From NCBI RefSeq assembly GCF_001625445.1, contig NZ_LWHG01000021.1:372001-436000 (forward strand): a stretch of DNA of 64,000 nt. The letters run 5' to 3'. This stretch comes from Haladaptatus sp. R4 (GTDB lineage Archaea > Halobacteriota > Halobacteria > Halobacteriales > Haladaptataceae). Positions 8,914 to 16,209 of this stretch are shown one piece after another; position 1 is the stretch's first letter, and every line of letters begins with the position of its first letter. The notes under the pieces were generated by a model. That model saw nothing but the letters and a program-made list of their open reading frames with translations. It was not told the DNA's origin and made no database searches. The translations under genes were made by a program, and so were the position numbers.

Positions 8914-9919
8914 ACGCGTGGATACGTACCGAACGGAAATAAACGCGCGGACTTCGGCTAGGATTGGTGGTTCGGGGAGTACGAGTTGTGGTTGGTTTTG
9001 GTTGTGTGATTGGAGTTACTGAGAAGATCACCTCGAAAGCCCCCACCTGCTCGCTACGAGTTGTTTCTGACTTCATCGAGAGAGCACACTACTGAGAACA
9101 CTACCTCGAAAGCCCCCGCCCGCTCGCGGCACCGGAAGACGTTCCGGCTCACATTCGTTCGCGGGCTGCGACTTCCGTGGTCACACTCACATTCGTTCGC
9201 GTGACCCGCTCAGTGACATCTCTCCGTCGGCACTTCGTGCCTTGGCAAGAGAAAAGCTCTTGCCTGCTCTCGTTCGCTCCTCTGTCGCTCACGAGAACTC
9301 CTCCGGGAGGGTTCACTGAGACGACCACAGTAAACGCGAGCGGGCGGCCCCTTTCATCCCTATCCCTACCGCTCCGCCTCCGCACCGTACCACGAGCCTC
9401 CCCAACCTCCTCGCTCCCTCCAGTCGCTCGTCCCTCGCGCGGGCGCACTGCCGTGCGCCTTCGCACGCCGGTTGGCTGGTCAATATCGCACCCGCCCCGT
9501 CCAACCGAGTGGCGCGCGCTGACGAGATGGCGAGGATAGCGAGGTTTCACAGAAACCTCGAAACGAGCGGCAACGCTGCCGAGCAACGCTCGGCAGGCAG
9601 CCAGACAGGGTCTGGCGACGCCCGCGAGCTAGCGCTCATCCGAGCCGTCTCGTCAGAATCGTGCGAGGGATGAGTGAGCGAGTGTAACGAGCGAAGGAAT
9701 CGGCTGGGGAGGCGTTGGTGCGGCCGCGAACGGGCGGGGGCTTTCTGGGTTGTCTTCTCAGTAGCTGTGTTCGCACCGGAATTAGAGTCGTTTCGTAGCG
9801 GGCGGGAGCTTTCTGGGTATTCATCGCAGTTGCTGCTACGTTCTTACCAGAGTTGGAGCCGTCCCGTCGCTGCGTTCGACGTAGTCACCGTTTTATCCGC
9901 CCAGTCACAAAAGCGGGTA
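8914..9919. repeat. Non-coding repeat island A with nested inverted ends
   Basis: There is no credible gene here: the open frames are arginine-rich shadows. The island core is 9031-9817. Outer arms CTCGAAAGCCCCC (from 9032) and GGGAGCTTTCTGGG (ending 9816), and inner arms at 9104-9130 and 9717-9749, are inverted copies of one another. A 22-bp segment (GCGAAGGAATCGGCTGGGGA plus GG) lies at 9691-9712 and recurs identically in islands B (39613-39634) and C (59685-59706). Perfect hairpins inside are GGCAAGAG/CTCTTGCC (9244-9264), CGAGGTTTC/GAAACCTCG (9540-9560) and CTGCCGAGC/GCTCGGCAG (9576-9596). The far right end (about 9888-9898, CCGTTTTATCC) holds a TATA-like site for the radical SAM gene. 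The island's function is unknown. Confidence 0.85.
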
Positions 9920-11647
9920 ATGACTGACCCCGCGACTCTCGACGTGACGCTCGTGGACGGCTACGTCGACGAACCGGCTCACTTCGGCGTGCCGCCGTAC
10001 ATCTCGACGTACCCGCGCTACACCGCCGGGGCGCTGGTGGACGCGGGAGTGCCGGAAGAGCAGATTACGTACCACACCATCGACGAACTCCGAGAGGACA
10101 ACTCGAAGTGGGCCGACGTGGCCGACGCCGACCTGTTCGTCTACATCGGCGGGATGACGGTGCCCGGCAAGTACGTCGGCGGGACGCCCGCCGAACCGGA
10201 CGAGGTGCGGAAGATGGCGTGGACCGCCGACGGCACGAGTCTGATGGGCGGCCCCGTCAAGTTCGGCGTCGGCGACGAGAACGCGGGCGGAACCCAGACC
10301 GAGCGCGACGACCTCGACTTCGACTTCGTGGCGAAGGGCGACGTGGAAGCCGCCGCCGCGGACCTCGTGGAGAGCGGTCTGGAGGGTTTCAACAACCGGA
10401 TGCGCGACAACGAGGAAATCGACCGCTGGGCGGAAGCGGGCGCGTTCGTCGTCGAACAGCACCCGAACCATCCGGACTACCTCATCTGCGAGATGGAGAC
10501 CTCGCGGGGGTGTCCCTACAGATGCTCGTTCTGCACGGAACCGCTGTACGGCAACCCGGCGTTCCGCGAACCCGAGTCCGTGATCGCGGAGGTTGACGGC
10601 CTCTCGAACCGCGGCGTCCGGCACTTCCGACTGGGCCGACAGGCCGACATCCTCGCCTACGGCGGAAACGGCGAGAAGCCCAACCCGGACGCGCTTCGGG
10701 AGTTGTACGGCGGGATTCGGGCGGTCGCGCCGGACCTCGGCACGCTCCACCTCGACAACATGAATCCCATCACCATCGTGGAGTGGCCCGAACTGTCCCG
10801 CGAGGGCATTCGGGTCATCGCCGAGCACAACACGCCGGGCGACACCGCCGCGTTCGGACTGGAATCGGCCGACCCCGTGGTGCAGGAGCAGAACAACCTG
10901 AACGTCTCCGCCGAGGAGTGTTTCCGAGCGGTGAAAATCGTCAACGAGGAGGCGGGATGGCGGCCAGGCGAGAGTTCGGAAGCGGCCCCGACGCACGGCC
11001 CCGACGCGGCGAACCGCCTTCCGAAGCTCCTGCCGGGAATCAACCTGCTCCACGGGTTGAAAGGCGAGCGGAAGGAGACGTTCGACCACAACCGCGAGTT
11101 CCTCGGGCGGGTGTACGACGAGGGGCTGATGCTCCGCCGGGTGAACATCCGGCAGGTGATGGCGTTCTCGGGGACCGAGATGAACTCCGTGGGGACCCAA
11201 ATCGCGGACGACCACAAGCGACTGTTCAAGCAGTACAAGAGCGAGGTCAGGGAGGAAATCGACAATCCGATGCTCCAGCGAGTCACCCCGCCGGGAACAG
11301 TCCTGCCCAACGTCCACCTCGAATACCATCAGGACGGTCGGACCTTCGGGCGACAACTCGGCACCTACCCGCTCCTCGTCGGGATTCCGGGGGAACGCGA
11401 ACTCGGACGAACGATGGACGTCGCCGTCGTGGACCACGGCTATCGCTCCGTCACGGGCGTTCCGTATCCGCTCGACGTGAACAGCGCGTCGATGGACGAA
11501 CTCACCGCGATTCCCGGCCTCGGCAAACAGCGCGCCGGAAACGTCATCGTCAACCGGCCGTACGAGACGCCGGACGACCTCGCCGAGACGGTGGACGTGG
11601 ATTTGAGCAAGTTCGCCGGGAGACCGGTGTCCAGAAACGCGGACTGA
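9920..11647 (+). CDS. Radical SAM protein with C-terminal helix-hairpin-helix domain
   Basis: The 575-residue protein carries the [4Fe-4S]-binding motif CPYRCSFC (C198, C202, C205) after a cobalamin-domain-like N-terminal half. The last 60 residues hold a helix-hairpin-helix segment (LDVNSASMDELTAIPGLGKQ) that resembles DNA- or RNA-binding units. Radical SAM enzymes cut S-adenosylmethionine to a 5'-deoxyadenosyl radical. The combination suggests modification of a nucleic acid or nucleoprotein, but the substrate is not known to me. I chose the ATG at 9920 because it lies about 25 bases after a TATA-like CCGTTTTATCC, as for a leaderless haloarchaeal transcript; the longer frame upstream runs into repeat DNA. 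Confidence 0.88.
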   Translation: MTDPATLDVTLVDGYVDEPAHFGVPPYISTYPRYTAGALVDAGVPEEQITYHTIDELREDNSKWADVADADLFVYIGGMTVPGKYVGGTPAEPDEVRKMAWTADGTSLMGGPVKFGVGDENAGGTQTERDDLDFDFVAKGDVEAAAADLVESGLEGFNNRMRDNEEIDRWAEAGAFVVEQHPNHPDYLICEMETSRGCPYRCSFCTEPLYGNPAFREPESVIAEVDGLSNRGVRHFRLGRQADILAYGGNGEKPNPDALRELYGGIRAVAPDLGTLHLDNMNPITIVEWPELSREGIRVIAEHNTPGDTAAFGLESADPVVQEQNNLNVSAEECFRAVKIVNEEAGWRPGESSEAAPTHGPDAANRLPKLLPGINLLHGLKGERKETFDHNREFLGRVYDEGLMLRRVNIRQVMAFSGTEMNSVGTQIADDHKRLFKQYKSEVREEIDNPMLQRVTPPGTVLPNVHLEYHQDGRTFGRQLGTYPLLVGIPGERELGRTMDVAVVDHGYRSVTGVPYPLDVNSASMDELTAIPGLGKQRAGNVIVNRPYETPDDLAETVDVDLSKFAGRPVSRNAD

Positions 11648-11993
11648 AAAAGGATTTTTCAGCGACGACGATTTTTCGGCGAGTGAGCGGCGCGAGCGCC
11701 GCCCACGAGCGAGAGGCCGGTGACAGGACCGCCAGTAACTGTCATCGGCACAATCGCCAGAAGTGAAATTGTCACAACCGCCAGAAGCGGCTATCGACAC
11801 ACCTGTCAGCTATCAGAAGCCGATTTAACCGCCAGCAATCGCCATTCTCGGCCAGCCACTAGCCGCTAGTACACTCTCCGGAAAATCGAAGATTTTCCGG
11901 GCCAAGGAACCCCCGGAGGGGGTAACGCCGTGCTTTTGGTCCAGATTTTTATCGAGGATCGCAGAGCGACCCTCGCAATAAAAAGGTGGTTCG
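11648..11993. repeat. Repeat family 2, copy 1: spaced ACCGCCAG units, hairpins and conserved GTGCTTTTGGTCCAG element
   Basis: No gene is visible. From left to right the stretch holds a 48-bp segment (11678-11725) repeated in inverted form at 12657-12704; several ACCGCCAG or AATCGCCAG units (11730-11840); a perfect hairpin CCGGAAAATC-GAA-GATTTTCCGG (within 11876-11903) identical to one at 46604-46631; a hairpin ACCCCC-GGA-GGGGGT; then GTGCTTTTGGTCCAG (11930-11944) followed by a stem-loop closed by TTTTTAT/ATAAAAA (11946-11984) and GGTGGTTCG. The stop codon of the TRAM gene (11994-11996) touches its right edge. Confidence 0.85.
11930..11993 (+). ncRNA. Candidate structured RNA/DNA element, copy 1
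   Basis: The conserved flank GTGCTTTTGGTCCAG is followed by a stem: TTTTTAT (11946-11952) pairs with ATAAAAA (11978-11984), CGAGG (11953-11957) with CCTCG (11971-11975), and TCGC (11959-11962) with GCGA (11966-11969), with loop AGA. Then comes GGTGGTTCG. The copy at 46657-46748 has the same flanks but an entirely different inner stem that also pairs. Strand is assigned by the flank direction only. Whether it is transcribed is unknown; it could also be a terminator for the convergent neighbours. Confidence 0.45.
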
Positions 11994-12425
11994 TTAGAAC
12001 TCTTCCTCGATGATTTCGCCGACGGCGAAGTTCGATTTCACTTCCGTGATTTCGACCTTCACGCGTTCGCCGATCTCCGCGCCGGGAACGATGATGACGT
12101 ACCCGCGTTCGACGCGGGCGATGCCATCTCCCTGTTTGCCGATGTCTTCGACTTCGACGTAGCGGATTTCACCGGCTTCGACGGGTGGCTGTGGTTCCGA
12201 CGAGACGGAACTGCCCGTACTCGGTTGCGTCGAAGTCGCGGTCGTTTCTTGTTCTTCGTCCGATTCCTCTTCCGTTTCTCGCGAGATTAGCGCGACACGG
12301 TAGGTTTCTCCCGGTTCGACCGAACCCGTATCGATTTCGCGACGTGGTATCGAGACAACGTATTCGTCGCCGTTGAGAGTAACATCACCGCTGAACAGAC
12401 ACAGGAGTTTATCAGAGATTTCCAA
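11994..12425 (-). CDS. TRAM-domain RNA-binding protein
   Basis: The C-terminal 65 residues form a TRAM beta-barrel: GEIRYVEVEDIGKQGDGIAR, then VERGYVIIVPGAEIGERVKV. Small TRAM proteins are common in haloarchaea and are thought to act as RNA chaperones or cold-shock-like proteins. I chose the TTG start at 12425 (MEISDKLLCLFSGDV...) because a GGAGGT Shine-Dalgarno sequence lies 9 bases upstream and homologues begin at this point. That gives 143 residues; the ATG at 12485 would add a non-conserved 20-residue extension. A Ser/Thr/Glu-rich linker separates the two halves. The gene sits between inverted copies of a 48-bp repeat. Confidence 0.85.
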   Translation of the reverse strand: MEISDKLLCLFSGDVTLNGDEYVVSIPRREIDTGSVEPGETYRVALISRETEEESDEEQETTATSTQPSTGSSVSSEPQPPVEAGEIRYVEVEDIGKQGDGIARVERGYVIIVPGAEIGERVKVEITEVKSNFAVGEIIEEEF

Positions 12426-12732
12426 GGCTCGTAGACCTCCACGTGAAACCAAGTAGTCAACCATTAAAGAATTATCGAACGCCACCGTTTGCTGCCGTTA
12501 GAAGCCGAAATCCACACGATTGGCGCGGGTTTGGGCCTACTTTCGTGAAAACGTCCGAACCAGTAGCTTGCATCATCCCCCTTCCGAAAAACCGGAAATC
12601 CTTCGATAGAAGCGCCAGGGACAGGTAATCGTCCGGTTCGTTGATTTCGGCAGCCGTGTCACCGGCCTCTCGCTCGTGGGCGGTGCTCGCGCCGTCCACT
12701 CGCCGTGAGAAGATCACTACGCCGTGAGAAGA
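12426..12732. repeat. Intergenic stretch with inverted 48-bp repeat copy and 19-bp tandem repeat
   Basis: Bases 12657-12704 are the inverted counterpart of 11678-11725 (about 45 of 48 match), so the TRAM gene is bracketed by an inverted repeat. Directly to the right is a 19-bp unit (CGCCGTGAGAAGATCACT plus one base) in two tandem copies (12701-12719, 12720-12738). The second copy reaches the stop codon of the next gene. The remainder is the TRAM promoter side and shows no gene. Confidence 0.8.
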
Positions 12733-13374
12733 TCACTTGCCGTACGTCGTCCCGTCGGGGTTTTTCGCGCCTTCGGAGTCGTAGACGACGGTCTCTCCGG
12801 GGGCGGGGTCCGCGGGTTCGTAGTTGTCGCGCACACCGATTGCCTCTTCGAGTTCGCGGACGGCGCGTTTCTTGAGCGTCTCCGCAAGTTCCTCCGCGTG
12901 TTCCCTGTCGATGTCCCGGCCGAGGCCTTCGCACTCGTGGGCGCGGACCATGCCGGACTCGTCCACGGGGTCGCCCATCGGTTGGCTCGTCCCGCCGAGC
13001 GCCACGCTGAAGGGGTACGTTTGACAGATGAGCGGACGGTCAGGATGCACCGAACACGCGCCGATACCGTCCTCGTAGAATCGGCAGTCGCCGCAGTCAT
13101 CGGTTTGGAGCGCCCATTCGAACGTCTCGCCGTCGCCGTCCGCCGTCAACCCGAACGGCATGGGGCGGGCCACATCCCGAAAGTCGTACTCCGTCGCCGC
13201 CTGTAGCTCGCGCACTTCGTCGGGGAAGACGGTGGCGGTGTGGGGGTCGTCCGCTTCGCTCGTACAGCAGGCACCACAGCGCGTACACTCGAATCCGATG
13301 TCCTCGATTGCATCGGCGAGGTCGGCCGTGTCGAGCGAGTTCGCTCGTTCCAATTCGGCTTCGAGAGTTTCCAC
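12733..13374 (-). CDS. YkgJ-family cysteine-cluster protein
   Basis: The 213-residue protein carries the zinc/iron-chelating CxxCxxCC pattern (FECTRCGACCTSEADD) and later CGDCRFYEDGIGACSVHPDR and PLICQTYPF, all hallmarks of the YkgJ (CxxCxxCC) family. The family's role is not known. I chose a GTG start at 13374 (reading VETLEAELER) because the frame upstream of it runs antisense through the MBL gene. It lies just downstream of the MBL-fold hydrolase on the same strand (49-bp gap) and may be co-transcribed with it. Confidence 0.82.
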   Translation of the reverse strand: METLEAELERANSLDTADLADAIEDIGFECTRCGACCTSEADDPHTATVFPDEVRELQAATEYDFRDVARPMPFGLTADGDGETFEWALQTDDCGDCRFYEDGIGACSVHPDRPLICQTYPFSVALGGTSQPMGDPVDESGMVRAHECEGLGRDIDREHAEELAETLKKRAVRELEEAIGVRDNYEPADPAPGETVVYDSEGAKNPDGTTYGK

Positions 13375-13423
13375 GGGGAACGGTTCGTTTGTGGAATGAA
13401 AATCGTTGTGGGTGTCGGCAGAC

Positions 13424-14173
13424 TCAGTTCGGCACCGCGCGTTCGCCGTCCCACGCCACCTTCCCCTCGACCGCCAGCTTTTCCAGATGGGCGGCCACGG
13501 TTCGCTCCGCGAACTCCCGGACAGCGGAGACGTCCTTGTCGTATGCCGCGTCCGTAACCTCGGGGAGCGTTCGGGCACCGCCGCGGACCGCATCGAGAAC
13601 GCGCCCTTCACGGCGCAGTCGGTGGTCGATGAGTCGTCGAATCGTCGCTCGTGAGTCCTCGATGACTGGTCCGTGACCCGGATAGAGCGCCGTCGGATTC
13701 TTTGCGTACAGTCGCCGGAGCGACGTGAGGTAGGCGCGAAGGTCCCCTTCCCCGGCCGCGACGACGACGCTTCCCTCCGCGACGGCGAGGTCGCCCGAAA
13801 CGACCCCCTCGTCGGTGGCGAACGCGACGTGGTCCGGGGCGTGGCCCGACGTTTCGATGACGGTCAGTGGGCCGACTTTCGTTCCTTCCCGAAACGTCCG
13901 GTCGGGGTCGGTTCCAGTCGCGTCAGCGAACCGTTCTTCGTGTCCGTACCGTGCCCATACCGTCGCGTCACAAACTTCGGCGTAGTGGGCGACCCCGCCG
14001 ACGTGGTCGGGATGGGTGTGAGTGAGAACGATGTCGGTGATATTCGTCCCGTCCACGACCCGGTCGAGTTCCTCGGTTCGCCCTGCCGGGTCGATGAGGA
14101 CGCCACCGACGACGTATGCGTTTGTCGCCCCATGTGGTGCCAGCGTCTCGGTCGGCACGGGAATCGGGTTCAT
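13424..14173 (-). CDS. MBL-fold metallo-hydrolase
   Basis: The 249-residue protein has the metallo-beta-lactamase signature THTHPDHVGG (residues 51-60; H52, H54, D56 and H57 bind metal). Further metal ligands follow in SGHAPDHVAF, SGDLAV and LYPGHGPV. The C-terminal 60 residues form a winged-helix-like LACTB2 extension (LRREGRVLDAVRGGARTLPE). This arrangement matches the beta-lactamase-2-like subgroup that acts on thioesters, glutathione adducts or RNA. The substrate is unknown. Confidence 0.88.
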   Translation of the reverse strand: MNPIPVPTETLAPHGATNAYVVGGVLIDPAGRTEELDRVVDGTNITDIVLTHTHPDHVGGVAHYAEVCDATVWARYGHEERFADATGTDPDRTFREGTKVGPLTVIETSGHAPDHVAFATDEGVVSGDLAVAEGSVVVAAGEGDLRAYLTSLRRLYAKNPTALYPGHGPVIEDSRATIRRLIDHRLRREGRVLDAVRGGARTLPEVTDAAYDKDVSAVREFAERTVAAHLEKLAVEGKVAWDGERAVPN

Positions 14174-14279
14174 GCGAGGGAAGTAGGACGCGGCCGGGAA
14201 AGGCTTCCCGTTCGTGGACGTCGCTCGTCAGGAAAAACGAGGGCCGAATATCGGCGAGAAAACCCAGGGAGGCGTCGTT

Positions 14280-14531
14280 TTAGTTGTTGAGGAGGTAGAC
14301 CTGCTTTCGCGCGTCGCGGAAACTGTGGCGCGAGACGATGAGGTCCTGCTCTTCGAGACGGGTCAGGGCGTAGCGGACGGTTCGGTCCGGAAGCAGCGAT
14401 TCCTCCGCGAGTTCGCCCTGCGTCAGCGGTTCTTCGGTTTCCAGTACCTTGGCGACGAGTTTGGCGCTGGGGGGTAGTTCACGGAGTCGTTCACGAAATT
14501 CACCTGCTGGTTCTGGTACAGTCGTGCTCAT
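14280..14531 (-). CDS. Winged-helix DNA-binding protein (MarR/TrmB-like)
   Basis: The 83-residue protein is a single winged helix: LPPSAKLVAKVLETEEPLTQ, GELAEESLLPDRTVRYALTR, LEEQDLIVSRHSF. It is the short haloarchaeal HTH type and probably a transcription factor. I chose the ATG at 14531 (MSTTVPEP); the longer frame upstream passes through AT-rich promoter DNA. It is divergent from the PPOX gene at 14678 and shares a 146-bp AT-rich control region with it. Its targets are unknown. Confidence 0.85.
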   Translation of the reverse strand: MSTTVPEPAGEFRERLRELPPSAKLVAKVLETEEPLTQGELAEESLLPDRTVRYALTRLEEQDLIVSRHSFRDARKQVYLLNN

Positions 14532-14677
14532 ATATAGCATGCGACCGGGGGAAGGTGGTAAACGTTGGCTATAGGTGTGTACATACAATATCGACACCTT
14601 AAACGTCATTATATCACATTTAAATTCCATGATAAGTTGGGGAGAAACTACACCGTTCTTCACGACGTGAGATAGGT

Positions 14678-15076
14678 ATGGAATCGATACCCGAGGAGTT
14701 TCGAGACCTGTTCGAGAGGAAAGCGTTCGCCAACTTCGCCACCGTCATGCCGGACGGAACGCCGCAGGTGACGCCCGTTTGGGTGGGATACGACGGCGAT
14801 TACCTCCTCGTGAACACCGCGGAAGGCCGACAGAAGGAACGAAACGTCAGGCGGAATCCGAAGGTCGGACTCTCCATCCTCGATCCGGACGACCCGTACC
14901 GATTCGTTTCGGTTCGCGGCGAAGTCGAGGCGGTCACGGAGGACGGCGCGGTCGAACACGCCAACGAACTCACCAAACGGTACATGGGCCAAGACGAGTA
15001 TCCGAACCTCGATCAGGAGGAGGGTGCCCGCGTCATTATCCGGATTCGCCCCGATCGAGTCGTGACCGGCGGATGA
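14678..15076 (+). CDS. PPOX-class F420-dependent oxidoreductase
   Basis: The 132-residue split-barrel flavin-fold protein starts MESIPEEFRDLFERKAFANF and continues ATVMPDGTPQVTPVWVGYDG, then DYLLVNTAEGRQKERNVRRN. These are the signature strands of F420-binding PPOX proteins. They reduce small molecules with F420H2 or simply bind the deazaflavin. Single-domain length is normal for the family. The gene is divergent from a winged-helix regulator, a possible controller. Confidence 0.87.
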   Translation: MESIPEEFRDLFERKAFANFATVMPDGTPQVTPVWVGYDGDYLLVNTAEGRQKERNVRRNPKVGLSILDPDDPYRFVSVRGEVEAVTEDGAVEHANELTKRYMGQDEYPNLDQEEGARVIIRIRPDRVVTGG

Positions 15077-15094
15077 TCTGCCCACCCACTCTAC

Positions 15095-15253
15095 CTACTG
15101 CTGGCGGTCGGTCTTCGGCGGTCCGCCGTGACGGTTGTACTGGCCGAGGACACAGCCACAGTCCGGACAGTGGACGATGATCATGGTTTCGTATTCGTGG
15201 CGTACGAGGTCCGCGGCGGTGAAGTCGCCACCACAGTGATTACAGGTCGTCAT
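15095..15253 (-). CDS. 52-residue zinc-finger micro-protein
   Basis: The frame from the ATG at 15253 reads MTTCNHCGGDFTAADLVRHE and later VHCPDCGCVLGQYNRHGG. The two CxxC pairs can bind one zinc ion as a small ribbon. It is one of the many CPxCG-type micro-proteins of haloarchaea and its function is unknown. It is convergent with the PPOX gene (18 bp apart). Confidence 0.8.
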   Translation of the reverse strand: MTTCNHCGGDFTAADLVRHEYETMIIVHCPDCGCVLGQYNRHGGPPKTDRQQ

Positions 15254-15419
15254 CGGAAACCCCGAAGGAAGTACGCGCCCGACGTCCAAAATCGTTCCTC
15301 TACGGGTGCTGTCAGGTCGTCCGCCGCAGGAAAGGGATCCCGTGAGTGTGAACCCCGCCCCGCTATCCACATCCAGTACCGTTTTATCCCTCGGGTGAGG
15401 TTGTTCGGACGAAGAAAGT

Positions 15420-16127
15420 GTGAAGGGACAGGAGTGGTATCAGGCTACGGAGGTGGCCGAGGAATACGAAGAGAAGCGATTCTCCCGTGGCGGCCGACTC
15501 ATCGACCGCCGCGAGAAGCAAGCAGTTCTCGACGCTATCGGCCCGGTCGAGGGGAAGCGCGTCCTCGAAATAGCCTGCGGTACCGGCCGGTTTACCGTCA
15601 TGCTCGCCGAACGGGGCGCGGACATCGTCGGACTCGATATCTCGGCGGCGATGCTCCAACAGGGCCGTCACAAAGCGCGGAACACGGGGGTCGCCGATCA
15701 TCTGGAGTTCATGCGCGGCGACGCCGCCCGGCTCCCGTTCCCGGACGACCACTTCGACACCGTGTTCGCCATGCGGTTTTTCCATCTCGCGAACACGCCA
15801 GCCTCGTTCCTGAGCGAGATGTGCCGTGTCTCGAAGGATCAGGTCTTTTTCGACACGTTCGCCGGACCGAGCACCCGAAGCCTCTACAACTGGCTGTTGC
15901 CGATGGGTTCGCGGTTGTACTCGCTGGACGACGTGCAGAAACTCCTCGGGGAAACCGGCCTCTCGTTGGTGGACTCCGAACACGATTGGATCCTCCCCTA
16001 CGGTTTCTACCGGAAGATTCCCGACGCCATCGCGACGCGCATCCGGGACATGGACACCACGATAGGCGAAACGGCTGTCGGAGACCACCTCGCGTCCGTT
16101 TCCTACTGGAACACGAGCGTCGAGTAG
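15420..16127 (+). CDS. Class I SAM-dependent methyltransferase
   Basis: The 235-residue protein starts with GTG at 15420. It holds motif I VLEIACGTGRFTVMLAERGA, the acidic residue after strand 2 (VGLDIS) and motif IV (LPFPDDHFDTVFAMRFFHLA) of Rossmann-fold methyltransferases of the UbiE/COQ5-like group. A TATA-like CCGTTTTATCCC at about 15381 is 39 bases upstream. The acceptor is unknown; the next gene (GT2) is on the same strand, so a glycan or lipid acceptor is possible. Confidence 0.87.
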   Translation: MKGQEWYQATEVAEEYEEKRFSRGGRLIDRREKQAVLDAIGPVEGKRVLEIACGTGRFTVMLAERGADIVGLDISAAMLQQGRHKARNTGVADHLEFMRGDAARLPFPDDHFDTVFAMRFFHLANTPASFLSEMCRVSKDQVFFDTFAGPSTRSLYNWLLPMGSRLYSLDDVQKLLGETGLSLVDSEHDWILPYGFYRKIPDAIATRIRDMDTTIGETAVGDHLASVSYWNTSVE

Positions 16128-16209
16128 TCCGAAACTGATCCGTTTTTCGGCGAGTGTTGACAACGACGTGCCGAATTGCTTTTACGTACTCGGTATCTGA
16201 AAAGCGGAT

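Noticed and set aside
9177-9539. Open frames within repeat islands A, B and C
   Set aside because: They are Ser/Arg/Pro-rich, follow the repeat arms and change from island to island; no start signals or coding third-position bias.
11730-11840. Regularly spaced CCGCCAG units as a CRISPR-like array
   Set aside because: Units are only 8-13 bases, spacing is irregular and sequence varies; there is no leader or cas gene.
13408-13611. An upstream ATG extension of the YkgJ gene to 13611
   Set aside because: That extension runs inside the MBL-fold gene in another frame and gives non-conserved residues; a GTG at 13374 fits better.
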